From Flavobacteriaceae bacterium (GTDB lineage Bacteria > Bacteroidota > Bacteroidia > Flavobacteriales > Flavobacteriaceae), in the NCBI GenBank assembly GCA_002691645.1, contig NZIP01000027.1, positions 310,384 to 354,605 on the forward strand: a DNA stretch of 44,222 bases. Reading direction: 5' to 3'. The position numbers and the translations under genes are program-made. Below the pieces are notes generated by a model. That model saw nothing but the letters and a program-made list of their open reading frames with translations, was not told the origin of the DNA and ran no database searches. Position 1 is the first letter of the stretch; each line of letters begins with the position of its first letter. This document shows, one piece after another, positions 34,692 to 44,203 of this stretch.

Positions 34692-35567
34692 ATGAAACTG
34701 TCCCAAATCTTCCTTTTTTTTACCGTACTCTCATTTTTCTCCTGTGACAAAGTAGAGGAATTAACTCCAGACGAAGCACCCGGGAGTAACATGTTACTTA
34801 TTGGAAATAGCTTTTTTAGACCCTATGCGAGTAATCTTGAAAATGTAGCCTTAGATGCTGGTTTTAGTAACCACAATGCTAATGTTGTATTTCGTGGGGG
34901 CGAAAACGGTCGCCCTATCAACTTTTGGAACGACTCAAACAGTGCAGAACATCAGGAAATTAAAGCCATTCTCGATGGAGGTGGAATCGAGATTTTTGGA
35001 ATGACCTCTGGTGCAGATGCAGATATAGAGAATAACACTTTTGATGGTCATCGTTCATGGATAGCCTACGCATTACAAAACAACCCTGAGGTAAGTATTT
35101 TTATCGCAATACCACCTATAGACTTTCCTGCAGGAGAAACCAACGGAACTCGACCAGATTGGCAGACCTTTGCTGAAGAAAATGGATTTAATAACGTAAA
35201 AGAATTGTACTACTATTACGTAAATTATATCGTACACAAACAAATAGTAGACCCATTGCGAGTTGAATTTCCATCTACTAAAATATTTACCATTCCAACA
35301 GGTTGGGCTACATTCAATTTAGCTGAAATGAATCAAGAAGGCTTGCTTTTAGACCAAATCGAAATGTTTGGCCCAAAACCCACCTCAATCTTTACCGATG
35401 AAAAAGGTCATCAAGGACAAATTGTAATCGAAACGGGAACATTAGTGTGGCTTGAGGCAATTTACGATGTTGATCTTACGACCAATAGCTACGAAACAGG
35501 ATTTACCACTGACCTGCATTCAATAGCCAACGAAATCAGTAGCAATCACGATTCGAACTACAAATAG
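34692..35567 (+). CDS. SGNH-hydrolase-like lipoprotein
   Basis: This 291-residue protein has a lipobox FFSC (Cys18). The mature protein begins with NMLLIGNSFF, where Ser40 would be the SGNH nucleophile, and has EKGHQGQIV near the end with His240 as the likely catalytic base. GMTSGADADIENN and the Asn/Gly pattern GGENGRPINFWND fit blocks II and III loosely. Esterases with this fold often deacetylate polysaccharides. Its position after a sulfatase is in keeping with processing of a decorated glycan, but the family match is by motif only. Confidence 0.6.
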   Translation: MKLSQIFLFFTVLSFFSCDKVEELTPDEAPGSNMLLIGNSFFRPYASNLENVALDAGFSNHNANVVFRGGENGRPINFWNDSNSAEHQEIKAILDGGGIEIFGMTSGADADIENNTFDGHRSWIAYALQNNPEVSIFIAIPPIDFPAGETNGTRPDWQTFAEENGFNNVKELYYYYVNYIVHKQIVDPLRVEFPSTKIFTIPTGWATFNLAEMNQEGLLLDQIEMFGPKPTSIFTDEKGHQGQIVIETGTLVWLEAIYDVDLTTNSYETGFTTDLHSIANEISSNHDSNYK

Positions 35568-35589
35568 TTCTTTAATCTAAGCAGATTTA

Positions 35590-36798
35590 TTATGAAATTG
35601 CCGTTTCAAAGCGCATAAATCGCCCTTTTTTGGCCTTTGATAAGCGATGTATTAAAACATCTCCAAGCCCTGTAGAAGGGGTGAGGATTCCCGCCTTATG
35701 CGAAGATGTGCTGTGGTCATCTAAAGCCAAGCACAACCCGAGTTCTGCTAACATTTTTGATGTTGCTCCATAGCCTGGATCTCCTTTGCCTGATATGTTG
35801 ATTCTTGCGCGTTTTGAGTGGCTCTTAGCTACAATTTCGATTTTAAAACCTCCACTGCGAAGCAACCAAGGTGGTGGACCTTCTCCAGATTTTGGTTTGA
35901 AATTAATGGGCTGACCTAAAAAATATCCAAATCCGCTAATGGCGTACATCAGAAATACCCGAACCCACATTCCAAAGGAGGCACATTCACTGTAAGTTGT
36001 ATTTACATGCTCTTCTCTGAGTGCGTAACTTCGGCGAACAACCCTTGCATTGATCGGGGCCATAAAGAATTTATGGACCATTCCATATCTCCGATCTAAA
36101 GCTCTTTTGAATTTTCGAGGCATACCATCAGCTGTGGATGAATCACTTGTTTCAATACCGGTAATGCCTGGAGTGAGAACGTATGGATTATTGGCCATGG
36201 CATCCGTAAATCGACCTGATTTTCGAGCTCGAACACTCACCTTACCTGAATTTAAGGTGCCGCCAGAAAACGAACCCGTGTATTTGGTATAGACTGCTCG
36301 AATATTGATTTGACTATCGACTTGGTCTTTTACTGCTTTTCTTGCCATGTATGCACCCAAATCTGAAGGTATAGAATCTACACCACCACCGAGTATGATT
36401 TTTGCTCCTGATTCACATGCAGTTTTGTGAAATGTCTCTACCATTTCAGCCTGCCAAAATCCTTCTCCAGCCAAATCAGAATAGTGAACACCTTCGCGCG
36501 CGCAAGCTCCCAACAATGCCGCTCCGTTGTTTGCAGCATAAGGTCCGGCGCAGTTTAGAATCACACTACTTTTTTTAACCATCTCATTTACAGCATCGCT
36601 ATTTTCAAGATCTACGCAAAAAACCTTTGGCTCGCTTTTAAGTGCCGCTGCAAGTTTGTCGAGTTTAGCTTGAGTTCGACCGGCTACAGCCCATTGCTTA
36701 TCTTGAAGTTCGGTATGTGTATCTAGATAGTGAGCGACCAGGGTTCCTGTGAATCCAGTTGCTCCATATACAGTTAAGTAAAGTGATTCTTTAGACAT
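35590..36798 (-). CDS. Saccharopine-dehydrogenase-like NAD(P)-binding oxidoreductase
   Basis: This 402-residue protein has Rossmann motif TVYGATGFTGTLVAHYL at the N-terminus and SSVILNCAGPYAANNGAALLGACAREGVHYSDLAGE, the signature of the saccharopine dehydrogenase-like / trans-acting enoyl reductase group. GGGVDSIPSDLGAYMARKA is the second typical block. A short hydrophobic stretch (VFLMYAISGFGYFLG) may associate with the membrane. Members reduce lipid or polyketide-type substrates; the actual substrate is unknown. The DUF805 gene on the same strand ends 4 bp before it starts. Confidence 0.88.
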   Translation of the reverse strand: MSKESLYLTVYGATGFTGTLVAHYLDTHTELQDKQWAVAGRTQAKLDKLAAALKSEPKVFCVDLENSDAVNEMVKKSSVILNCAGPYAANNGAALLGACAREGVHYSDLAGEGFWQAEMVETFHKTACESGAKIILGGGVDSIPSDLGAYMARKAVKDQVDSQINIRAVYTKYTGSFSGGTLNSGKVSVRARKSGRFTDAMANNPYVLTPGITGIETSDSSTADGMPRKFKRALDRRYGMVHKFFMAPINARVVRRSYALREEHVNTTYSECASFGMWVRVFLMYAISGFGYFLGQPINFKPKSGEGPPPWLLRSGGFKIEIVAKSHSKRARINISGKGDPGYGATSKMLAELGLCLALDDHSTSSHKAGILTPSTGLGDVLIHRLSKAKKGRFMRFETAIS

Positions 36799-36802
36799 TG
36801 AA

Positions 36803-37186
36803 TTATACTTCCTTAGGATTAGGGCCGTATTTGTTTTCTCCTGGGTTACTGTTTGAGAGATATAACACCAATAACCAAATGGGTCCTATCAGGGGAATGA
36901 GTGCGATTAAAAGCATCCAACCACTCTTGCCCACATCGTGCAGTCTTCTTACGGCTACGGCAAGACCTGGAATGAAAACCAATAAGGCGTATACTAAATA
37001 TAAAATACCTAAACTGTTACCTTCACCTAAATCGAGAATATCAATGGTCGTTCCTAATATACGATCTAGAAAAAATAATAGTCCGCCAATGATTGAATTG
37101 ATGATGTTGTAAATCCAATATTCTTTTCTTCTTGCTCGACCGTCAAAATCGGCATACTGTTTTAAAACTTTAATGTAATAATTCAT
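36803..37186 (-). CDS. DUF805 family membrane protein
   Basis: This 127-residue protein shows the DUF805 pattern: an N-terminal YADFDGRARRKEYWIYNII, three or four transmembrane helices (IGGLLFFLDRILG, GILYLVYALLVFIPGLAV, WMLLIALIPLIGPIWLLVLYL), the loop VRRLHDVGKSGW, and a terminal NPGENKYGPNP. Function is unknown; the family is widespread and inner-membrane. It lies 22 bp downstream of the tricorn-like protease gene and 4 bp upstream of the oxidoreductase gene on the same strand. Confidence 0.9.
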   Translation of the reverse strand: MNYYIKVLKQYADFDGRARRKEYWIYNIINSIIGGLLFFLDRILGTTIDILDLGEGNSLGILYLVYALLVFIPGLAVAVRRLHDVGKSGWMLLIALIPLIGPIWLLVLYLSNSNPGENKYGPNPKEV

Positions 37187-37208
37187 AAGACTTTAGTTTA
37201 TTTGTGGT

Positions 37209-40200
37209 TTATTTATTTTGAGTGTCTTGAAGCATTTCGTCAATGGCACGTTCGAGCTGTTGATCTCGACCCGTATCTATGATCCCTGGCCAATTTTTGA
37301 CTTTGATACTTGGTTCGGTTTGTAAATTTTCCATCCAACGGCCAGCTTTGTCTTTCGCACTTACAGGAACTACTCCCCAGCGTGATCCATTGGGCAAACC
37401 TTCCCATCCTGCAAACGAACAGGTTCCAGGAACAGGCATTCCAACCGTTTTACCGATTTCTAAATCGGTGTATCCTTGCGCAAAACAGTGACCGTCACTG
37501 TAATTTGATTCGTTGAACATGGCAAGAGTAGGTTTAGTCCAGCGCGATGTTGGTTCTCCACCTACAACCTTAGCTGCGGTTGCATAAGTAATGAATCCTT
37601 CCCCTGTGAAGAACATGGCTAAATCCGCAACAAGATCTCCACCTCCGTTAAAACGAGTATCAACAATGACGCCGTCACGGTCGAAATACTTGCCCATCAT
37701 ATCGTCGTAAATGGATCGATAGGGCCCATCTGACATGCCGGGTATGTGCACATAGCCCAATTTACCTTGAGACTTTTGCTCAACCTCTTTTTCGTTCATT
37801 TTTACAAATCGATTGTAGAGTAAGGTTCTAAGTTTACGAAGTGAAATGGGTTGAACTGTAATGCTTTTGGTTTTATTGCTCGAAGGATCAAAAAGCTCTA
37901 AAAGGGTGTAATCTCCTGCTTTCCGATTGAGATAAGTTGCAAAGTCTCGTTCTGGTGTTACACGCTTTCCGTCGATACTTGTAATAATCATACCTGCCTT
38001 GACCTTAAATTTTGCCTTGTCTAATGGTCCACCTTTAATGACTTCAGTAATCTTAATTCCGTCTTTTTTGTAGTTGTAGTCAAAGAAGATTCCAAGTGAT
38101 GCTGTAGCGTCAGGGTTTTCTGCCTTTGTGCTGTACCTTCCTCCTGCATGAGAAACATTTAATTCACCCAATAATTCAGAAATCATTTCGGCAAATTCAT
38201 GTCCATTAGACAGGTGTGGAACGTACTTTTGATATTCTTCTTTTAACAAATCCCAGTCCATACCGTGAAAGGTGGGCTCATAGAAGATGTTTTTGGTCCT
38301 AATCCAGACGTGATCAAACATGTATTGGCGCTCCGCTGCAGTGTTGAGAGTCATTTCACTGCGTATGGCAATCGGTTTTTTACTGCCTTTTTCAGGATCT
38401 ACTTTAGTGATTTTTCCTCCACTGAGCAGGTATAGATTTTTCATGTCCTTATCCCATGAAAGCGATCCACTACCATTGACTTTTATAGCCAGTTTGGTCT
38501 CTTTTGTTCTCAGGTCAGTCATCCACAAGTTTTGTTTGCCTTCAAAGGCAGCCATATAGTACAATTTATTGCCGTCTTTGTTTAGAACTGCATCACCCAA
38601 ACTCGAAGAGTGAATAGTAAATCTTGCTTTTCGTTCTTTGAGCTCTTCCCAATGGAATTGCAGTGGTTTCTCTTCTTTTGTTTTATCGTCTTTGGACTTC
38701 TTGTCTTTTTTCTTTTTTGAACTTTCTTCTGGCTTATCTTCTTCGCTGTTTTGTTCTTCAATGGCTTGCATTAATTCGTACTCTTCTTTATTTAGGCTGT
38801 ATTCGTCCCAACCTTCTTGGGTAAAGAACATACTGTATACATCTCTTTGAGAACGACCACTGGTGGCATAACTTTTTAAACCATTGCGATTGCTAAACCA
38901 AATCATTTGTTTGCCTTTATTCACCCACTTTGGTCTAGAGTCGTAATATCCACTTTCGGTAAGATTCATGCATTTTGAGCCATCAGCGGCCATCAGTAGT
39001 ATTTCTGAATTACTGAGACTTTTACTCCAGTCAACAAGTAACCACTTAGAATCAGGGCTCCAGGTAAAATATTTATCGCCGTCTCTCATGTGGAATAAGT
39101 CTTCATCGTTGAGTAATTCAACCTCATTACCTGTTGAGATATCTCTGACTTTAATAAATCTTCGATTGGCAACGTAGGCCATTTTTTTACCATCAGGCGA
39201 GAATAAAGGCAGGTAATTGTCAACGGTATTACTAATCATGGGCTCTTCTACAATTAATGTTGAGGCAAAGAAGAAGGGCTCTTGAGCTTCTCGTGATCTA
39301 CTTGCTTTATAGATACTCCATTTGCCATTTCTCTCAGAAGCGTAAACCAAGTGTTTGCCGTCAGCTGTCCAAGTTAAAAATCGCTCTTGTTCAGCAGTAC
39401 TTGTGATTCTTTTGGTTAAGGCGCCGTCAACAGAAGTTACAAAGACCTCACCTCTTGCGATAAAGGCAATTTCTTTTCCGTTTGGAGAGATTGACATCTC
39501 TCTCACGCCTCCTTTTATAGTGACTACGTTTTCGCTGTTTTCTACGTCTTGACGAATGATATTAACTTCTACCTTTTCAGGGGTTTGCCCTTCTTTTAGA
39601 GTGTATAATTCTCCGTCGTACCCGAAAGAAAGAACTCCACCGCCCATGCTTAGAAATCGCACCGGATGCAGGTCAAACGAAGTTAATTGTTGATTTTTTT
39701 CAGGATTGTCAATGCTTGTTTTGTGCACATTAAACGTTCCGCTTTCTTCACTGAGATAATAAAACCCTTTTTCATCAGCGGTAAAAATGGGTTGCCGATC
39801 TTCTCCAGCCCGACTAATTAGTATTTGGTGTTTATCGGTTAAGGCGTCGTACATCCAAATATCTCTTGTGATTGCACTTACATGATGCTTTCTCCACTCA
39901 TTTTCTCCTCCTTTTTTGTCGTGATAAAGCATTTTGCTGCCGTCTTTACTGACTTGAACGTATTCTGCGGGAATAGTGAAAACTTGATTTACTCGACCAC
40001 CATCAACCGGTACAGCATAGAGCTCAGGCTGAGAACCTGTGGGATATTGTCGATGTTCTCTAGTATCCATGCGCTGACCCCCAAAAACGACGCTGTTTCC
40101 ATCGTGTGAAAAACTATAAGGAGATTCGTTGTTTGAATGATAGGTTAAACGCTTGGCATTTCCTCCAATCGCTGGCATGATGAAAACATCAAAGTTTCCG

Positions 40201-40448
40201 TATCTGTCAGAAGAAAATGCAATATGCGTTCCGTCTTGGCTCCAAACAGGCATATAATCATGTGCTTTGTGAAAAGTGATTTGTTTGGCATCGCCACCAC
40301 TTGAAGGCACGGTATAGAGGTCTCCCATGTAGGTAAATACAATGGTTTGACCGTCTGGTGAAATAGCCGGATATCTCATCCATCTCGGCTGATCTTGTGC
40401 ATACGTTTGAACTGCCATAAAAACAAAAACAAATAGAATACGTTTCAT
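37209..40448 (-). CDS. Tricorn-like S41-family protease, exported
   Basis: The protein is 1079 residues when read from ATG 40448, where a signal peptide (MKRILFVFVFMAVQTYAQ) begins; an ATG at 40526 adds 26 residues of no domain. The first half is two beta-propellers of WD40-like/PD40 repeats (YPAISPDGQTIVFTYMGDLY and similar). A Lys/Glu-rich linker (SSKKKKDKKSKDDKTKEEK) separates them from the tricorn core C1 domain, a PDZ domain (VIKGGPLDKAKFKVKAGMI) and the S41 protease domain. The nucleophile is predicted as Ser984 in ESNYSDGHC, with DTRFNGGGD upstream. It degrades peptides in the periplasm or outside. Length is normal for bacterial tricorn homologues. Confidence 0.92.
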   Translation of the reverse strand: MKRILFVFVFMAVQTYAQDQPRWMRYPAISPDGQTIVFTYMGDLYTVPSSGGDAKQITFHKAHDYMPVWSQDGTHIAFSSDRYGNFDVFIMPAIGGNAKRLTYHSNNESPYSFSHDGNSVVFGGQRMDTREHRQYPTGSQPELYAVPVDGGRVNQVFTIPAEYVQVSKDGSKMLYHDKKGGENEWRKHHVSAITRDIWMYDALTDKHQILISRAGEDRQPIFTADEKGFYYLSEESGTFNVHKTSIDNPEKNQQLTSFDLHPVRFLSMGGGVLSFGYDGELYTLKEGQTPEKVEVNIIRQDVENSENVVTIKGGVREMSISPNGKEIAFIARGEVFVTSVDGALTKRITSTAEQERFLTWTADGKHLVYASERNGKWSIYKASRSREAQEPFFFASTLIVEEPMISNTVDNYLPLFSPDGKKMAYVANRRFIKVRDISTGNEVELLNDEDLFHMRDGDKYFTWSPDSKWLLVDWSKSLSNSEILLMAADGSKCMNLTESGYYDSRPKWVNKGKQMIWFSNRNGLKSYATSGRSQRDVYSMFFTQEGWDEYSLNKEEYELMQAIEEQNSEEDKPEESSKKKKDKKSKDDKTKEEKPLQFHWEELKERKARFTIHSSSLGDAVLNKDGNKLYYMAAFEGKQNLWMTDLRTKETKLAIKVNGSGSLSWDKDMKNLYLLSGGKITKVDPEKGSKKPIAIRSEMTLNTAAERQYMFDHVWIRTKNIFYEPTFHGMDWDLLKEEYQKYVPHLSNGHEFAEMISELLGELNVSHAGGRYSTKAENPDATASLGIFFDYNYKKDGIKITEVIKGGPLDKAKFKVKAGMIITSIDGKRVTPERDFATYLNRKAGDYTLLELFDPSSNKTKSITVQPISLRKLRTLLYNRFVKMNEKEVEQKSQGKLGYVHIPGMSDGPYRSIYDDMMGKYFDRDGVIVDTRFNGGGDLVADLAMFFTGEGFITYATAAKVVGGEPTSRWTKPTLAMFNESNYSDGHCFAQGYTDLEIGKTVGMPVPGTCSFAGWEGLPNGSRWGVVPVSAKDKAGRWMENLQTEPSIKVKNWPGIIDTGRDQQLERAIDEMLQDTQNK

Positions 40449-40666
40449 AAAGTTTTGATTTTCCTGGGAGAAGATACAAAAGGATAAGAAACTTTTGACG
40501 ACTAATTTTTTGAGCTTTTGGTTCACTACTGCACTTAAAAATTATTCGTTAATTTTCGAAGACCAATTAAATTAGAAACAACCTAACTAAGGCGTTAAGT
40601 AATTTCTTTGGATTCAATAGTACTGATCAAAAACCTATACAAAGCGCCTAATTATATATAAGCCTT

Positions 40667-41830
40667 ATGAATTTTTCTAAGATTTACTCGGGATTGCTGT
40701 TAATATCTGTGATTTTAGTTTTACAGCTAGGATGCACCCTTAAAAACAATAAAACCAATACTATGCCACAAGTGACTATTGAAAAAAAACAGTTTGGAAT
40801 AACCAAAGAGGGTCAAAATGTTGATCAGTACCTGCTAAAAAGTAAATCGGGTATGCAAATTAGCATTATCACTTACGGCGGAATCATTACTTCTTGGACT
40901 GCAGCTGATAAAAATGGCGACTACAAAGATATTGTCTTAGGCTATAACACCCTTGAGGAATACGAAATCGAAACTCCTTATTTTGGGGCACTTATAGGAC
41001 GATATGGTAACCGAATTGCCAAGGGCAGATTTAGCTTAAACGACACCACATATACCTTGGCGATTAATAATGGAGTAAACCATTTGCACGGTGGTTTGAA
41101 GGGTTTTGACAAGGTGGTTTGGGAGGCAGAATCTATCACTTCAGACACCGAAGCTTCTTTGGTTTTGAAATACTTGAGTAAAGACATGGAAGAAGGTTAC
41201 CCAGGAAACCTAGCCACTACAGTAACCTACACCCTTAATGACCGTAATGAACTAGAAGTGAAGTATGAGGCCATTACCGATAAAACCACAATCGTCAATC
41301 TCACGCAGCATTCGTACTTTAATCTTACTGCTGATTTCAATCAAACGGTACTAGATCACGAGCTTACAATTAATGCAGATTCTTTTATTCCTGTAGATGA
41401 AACCCTTATTCCTCTTGGTAATTTAAGTGATGTATCTCAAACGCCTTTTGATTTTAGAGCGTCTAAAAGGATTGGCCAACACATTAATGAAGAAAATACA
41501 CAATTGATAAATGGATTGGGTTACGATCATTGTTGGGCCCTAAAGGATCAAGACAAGGGTATGCGATTTGCAGCCTCAGCCTATGAGCCTGCTTCTGGAC
41601 GATTACTCGAGGTGTTCACTGATGAGCCTGGTATACAGTTTTATTCTGGTAATTTTTTGGATGGCAGTCTACCGAGTAAATCAGGCGGGGTGTATGAGCA
41701 ACGAACAGGATTTTGTTTGGAAACCCAGCACTACCCCGACAGTCCAAATCAAGAAGATTTTCCATCGGTTGTGCTGTATCCCGACGAAAAATACGAGTCG
41801 ACTACAACTTTTAAACTGTCTGTAAAATAA
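40667..41830 (+). CDS. Aldose 1-epimerase (galactose mutarotase) lipoprotein
   Basis: This 387-residue protein has an SPII signal (LLLISVILVLQLGC). It interconverts alpha and beta anomers of aldoses. Family marks: NRIAKGRF, NHLHGGLKGFDKV, the catalytic His215 in NLTQHSYFNL and the catalytic Glu352 in FCLETQHYPDSPNQ, plus GIQFYSGNF. The export signal puts the reaction in the periplasm, next to the sodium/sugar symporter encoded 38 bp downstream. This suggests anomer adjustment before uptake. The product is close to the standard GalM length after allowing for the leader. Confidence 0.93.
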   Translation: MNFSKIYSGLLLISVILVLQLGCTLKNNKTNTMPQVTIEKKQFGITKEGQNVDQYLLKSKSGMQISIITYGGIITSWTAADKNGDYKDIVLGYNTLEEYEIETPYFGALIGRYGNRIAKGRFSLNDTTYTLAINNGVNHLHGGLKGFDKVVWEAESITSDTEASLVLKYLSKDMEEGYPGNLATTVTYTLNDRNELEVKYEAITDKTTIVNLTQHSYFNLTADFNQTVLDHELTINADSFIPVDETLIPLGNLSDVSQTPFDFRASKRIGQHINEENTQLINGLGYDHCWALKDQDKGMRFAASAYEPASGRLLEVFTDEPGIQFYSGNFLDGSLPSKSGGVYEQRTGFCLETQHYPDSPNQEDFPSVVLYPDEKYESTTTFKLSVK

Positions 41831-41868
41831 AATCAGCCTAAATAGAAAACGATTAAAACCAAAACACT

Positions 41869-43557
41869 ATGGATTTTTCAACTAAGGATTTTGTGGTATT
41901 TACGATTTATGCGGTAGTTATTTTGGCTATTGGATTTTTTGTTTCTAGACAAAAAAAAGGAGAGCGTAAAAGTGCTGAAGATTATTTTTTGGCTGGTAAG
42001 TCTCTTCCGTGGTGGGCCATTGGAGCATCGCTCATTGCTGCAAATATATCGGCAGAGCAGTTTATTGGAATGTCGGGTTCTGGTTTTGCACTTGGATTGG
42101 CTATAGCTTCTTATGAATGGATGGGTGGAATTACCCTTTTAGTTGTTGGAAAATACTTCTTACCTGTTTTTATAGAAAAAAGACTCTACACCATACCAGA
42201 GTTTATAGAAAAAAGATACAGTACGAATTTGAAAACCATTTTAGCTGTGTTTTGGATTTCACTATTTGTATTTGTGAATCTCACTACAGTGCTGTTTTTG
42301 GGTGGAAAAGCATTAGATACTATTGTAGGAAGTGGAGATGGTAGCATACTTTTAACAAGTATTGTGGGATTAGGACTCTTTGCCGCTGCATACTCTTTAT
42401 GGGGAGGCCTAGCGGCTGTCGCTTGGACTGACGTGGTTCAAGTGGTACTTCTGATTATTGGAGGATTCTTGATGACTTATTTTGCGCTGTTGAACGTTAC
42501 AGATTCTGGTAGTTTTATGGAAGGATTGAAGTACGTTTACGAGGTTGTACCTGAACGATTTTCGATGATTTTATCTAAAGGTCAGATCATCACCCCCAAC
42601 GGAAGAGATGCTTGGTTAGATTTACCTGGACTCGCCGTACTTATTGGAGGAATGTGGGTTGCTAATCTCTATTATTGGGGGTTTAATCAATACATTATTC
42701 AGAGAACCTTAGCGGCAAAAAGTCTCAAAGAGGGCCAAAAAGGAATTGTCTTTGCTGCATTTCTTAAGCTACTTCTACCTGCTATTGTTGTACTTCCTGG
42801 TATTATCGCTTATGTAATGAATTTAGATGTCGAATCGGCCACATTAAACATGGAATTGATTGAAAGTGGTGGTTTTCTTGGAGCAGATGGAAATATCGCC
42901 AATGATAATGCGGCTCCATGGTTGATTAAAAACTATATTCCTGCCGGTCTCAAAGGACTTATACTTGCGGCCTTGGCTGCAGCTATCGTTTCATCATTGG
43001 CATCAATGATTAACTCGACTTCTACCATCTTTACTATGGATATTTACAAATCCATCTTCAAAAAAGATGCTTCTGATGCTGAAATGGTTAAAGTTGGACG
43101 TTTAACTGGTCTTGTGGCCTTAATTACTGCTATGCTTATTGCACCACAACTCGGAAGTCTTGGACAAGTATTTCAATTCATTCAGGAATATACAGGAATT
43201 GTAAGTCCTGGAATATTGGCCGTATTTATTGCAGGATTATTTTTTAAAAGAGCAACGAATAATGCAGCAATTTGGGGTGTAATTTTATCCATTCCAATAG
43301 CGATGTATTTCAAGGTTTCTCCTAACGGTTGGAGTCAGTCTATTTTATTTATTGACCTTCCTTTTATGCATCAGATGATGTTGACTTTTGTAGGAACACT
43401 TTTAATCATAATAGGAGTAAGTGCTCTGCAAGGTAATCAAGTGAATGACAAAAGCATTGTGCTTAGTAAAAATCTATTTTCCACAGATCGTTATTTCAAC
43501 ATTGGGGCTTTTGGAGTGTTGTTAGTTACTGCGCTGCTCTACGCGCTATTTTGGTAA
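41869..43557 (+). CDS. Sodium/solute (SGLT-like) symporter
   Basis: This 562-residue inner-membrane protein has about 14 helices and belongs to the SSS family. Marks include KSAEDYFLAGKSLPWWAIG near the N-terminus, AANISAEQFIGMSGSGFALG, SLWGGLAAVAWTDVVQ and the sodium-site region AAAIVSSLASMINSTSTIFTMDIYK. The final part GIVSPGILAVFIAGLFFKRAT is also typical of bacterial glucose/galactose SGLT relatives. Paired with the mutarotase upstream, a hexose substrate is likely. There is no clear terminator in the 295 bp that follow, and I see no further gene there. Confidence 0.93.
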   Translation: MDFSTKDFVVFTIYAVVILAIGFFVSRQKKGERKSAEDYFLAGKSLPWWAIGASLIAANISAEQFIGMSGSGFALGLAIASYEWMGGITLLVVGKYFLPVFIEKRLYTIPEFIEKRYSTNLKTILAVFWISLFVFVNLTTVLFLGGKALDTIVGSGDGSILLTSIVGLGLFAAAYSLWGGLAAVAWTDVVQVVLLIIGGFLMTYFALLNVTDSGSFMEGLKYVYEVVPERFSMILSKGQIITPNGRDAWLDLPGLAVLIGGMWVANLYYWGFNQYIIQRTLAAKSLKEGQKGIVFAAFLKLLLPAIVVLPGIIAYVMNLDVESATLNMELIESGGFLGADGNIANDNAAPWLIKNYIPAGLKGLILAALAAAIVSSLASMINSTSTIFTMDIYKSIFKKDASDAEMVKVGRLTGLVALITAMLIAPQLGSLGQVFQFIQEYTGIVSPGILAVFIAGLFFKRATNNAAIWGVILSIPIAMYFKVSPNGWSQSILFIDLPFMHQMMLTFVGTLLIIIGVSALQGNQVNDKSIVLSKNLFSTDRYFNIGAFGVLLVTALLYALFW

Positions 43558-43852
43558 TGGGCTACGGTTAATTGAGATTTATTCTAGTATTTCTGTGAAG
43601 AGTTTAATTTCTTATTATCTATTTCCCATGCAGCTGATCTATTTCTTTCATGGAAAACCTCCTGGTTCTCTCGTTTTATTTTAATATAAGTAGAAGTACT
43701 TATCCAAGAGTAGTTAAGGTAAAGAAGTAATACTCAAAATGGCTATGTAACCCCATTTTTTTGATAAAAAGAGAACAAACATTTTATTGGAGTAATTATC
43801 TTGATATAGTGCAATGTCATTGTAAGTTATTTATTTTTGGAGTTCACGGATA

Positions 43853-44203
43853 ATGAAATCTCATATGAAGCGCAAATCTATTTTTGAACGAATTCCTCAT
43901 GCCATTACAATGCTATTTGGAATCATTGTGTTGGTTTCGATATTAACCTATATACTTCCTGCTGGAACTTATGAGAGAATAATTGTTGATGGTAGAAGCA
44001 GGGTGGTGCCTAATTCGTACAAAATCATTGCTTCAACACCAATAAATGTATTAGACATGTTCAAGGCTATTCCACTTGGTTTCAAGGCAGGGGTAGAAAT
44101 TATATTCATAGTATTAGCTGGAGGGATCATGTTTGGCTTTATGGAAAAGTCAAAGGCCATAGAAAATGCAGTTGGATCCAACTGCATTTTCTATGGCCTT
44201 TGA
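43853..44203 (+). CDS. N-terminal part of a YfcC/ArcD-like transporter, 3' end artefactual
   Basis: The start of a multi-helix membrane protein of the YfcC-type (basic amino acid or dicarboxylate) transporters: KSIFERIPHAITMLFGIIVLVSILTYILPAGTYER, then a loop, then a second hydrophobic segment containing IIFIVLAGGIMFGFMEKSKAIENAVG. Reliable sequence stops at 44176. From there the bases are the exact reverse complement of 44131-44176, so the closing residues SNCIFYGL and the TGA at 44201-44203 are not real. The family members are about 450-500 residues long, so most of the gene lies beyond the window. A start at Met5 (43865) is possible. Confidence 0.7.
   Translation: MKSHMKRKSIFERIPHAITMLFGIIVLVSILTYILPAGTYERIIVDGRSRVVPNSYKIIASTPINVLDMFKAIPLGFKAGVEIIFIVLAGGIMFGFMEKSKAIENAVGSNCIFYGL

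Noticed and set aside
35571-35592. Small stem AATCT/AGATT between convergent genes as a terminator
   Set aside because: Stem of about 5 bp, AT-only and without a proper T-tract on either strand.
43558-43852. Short minus-strand peptide with AGGAGG-like site near 43660
   Set aside because: Only about ten codons before a stop; no supporting composition or neighbour.
44177-44203. C-terminal residues SNCIFYGL and stop of the transporter
   Set aside because: These bases are the reverse complement of the preceding coding sequence, part of the fold-back palindrome.
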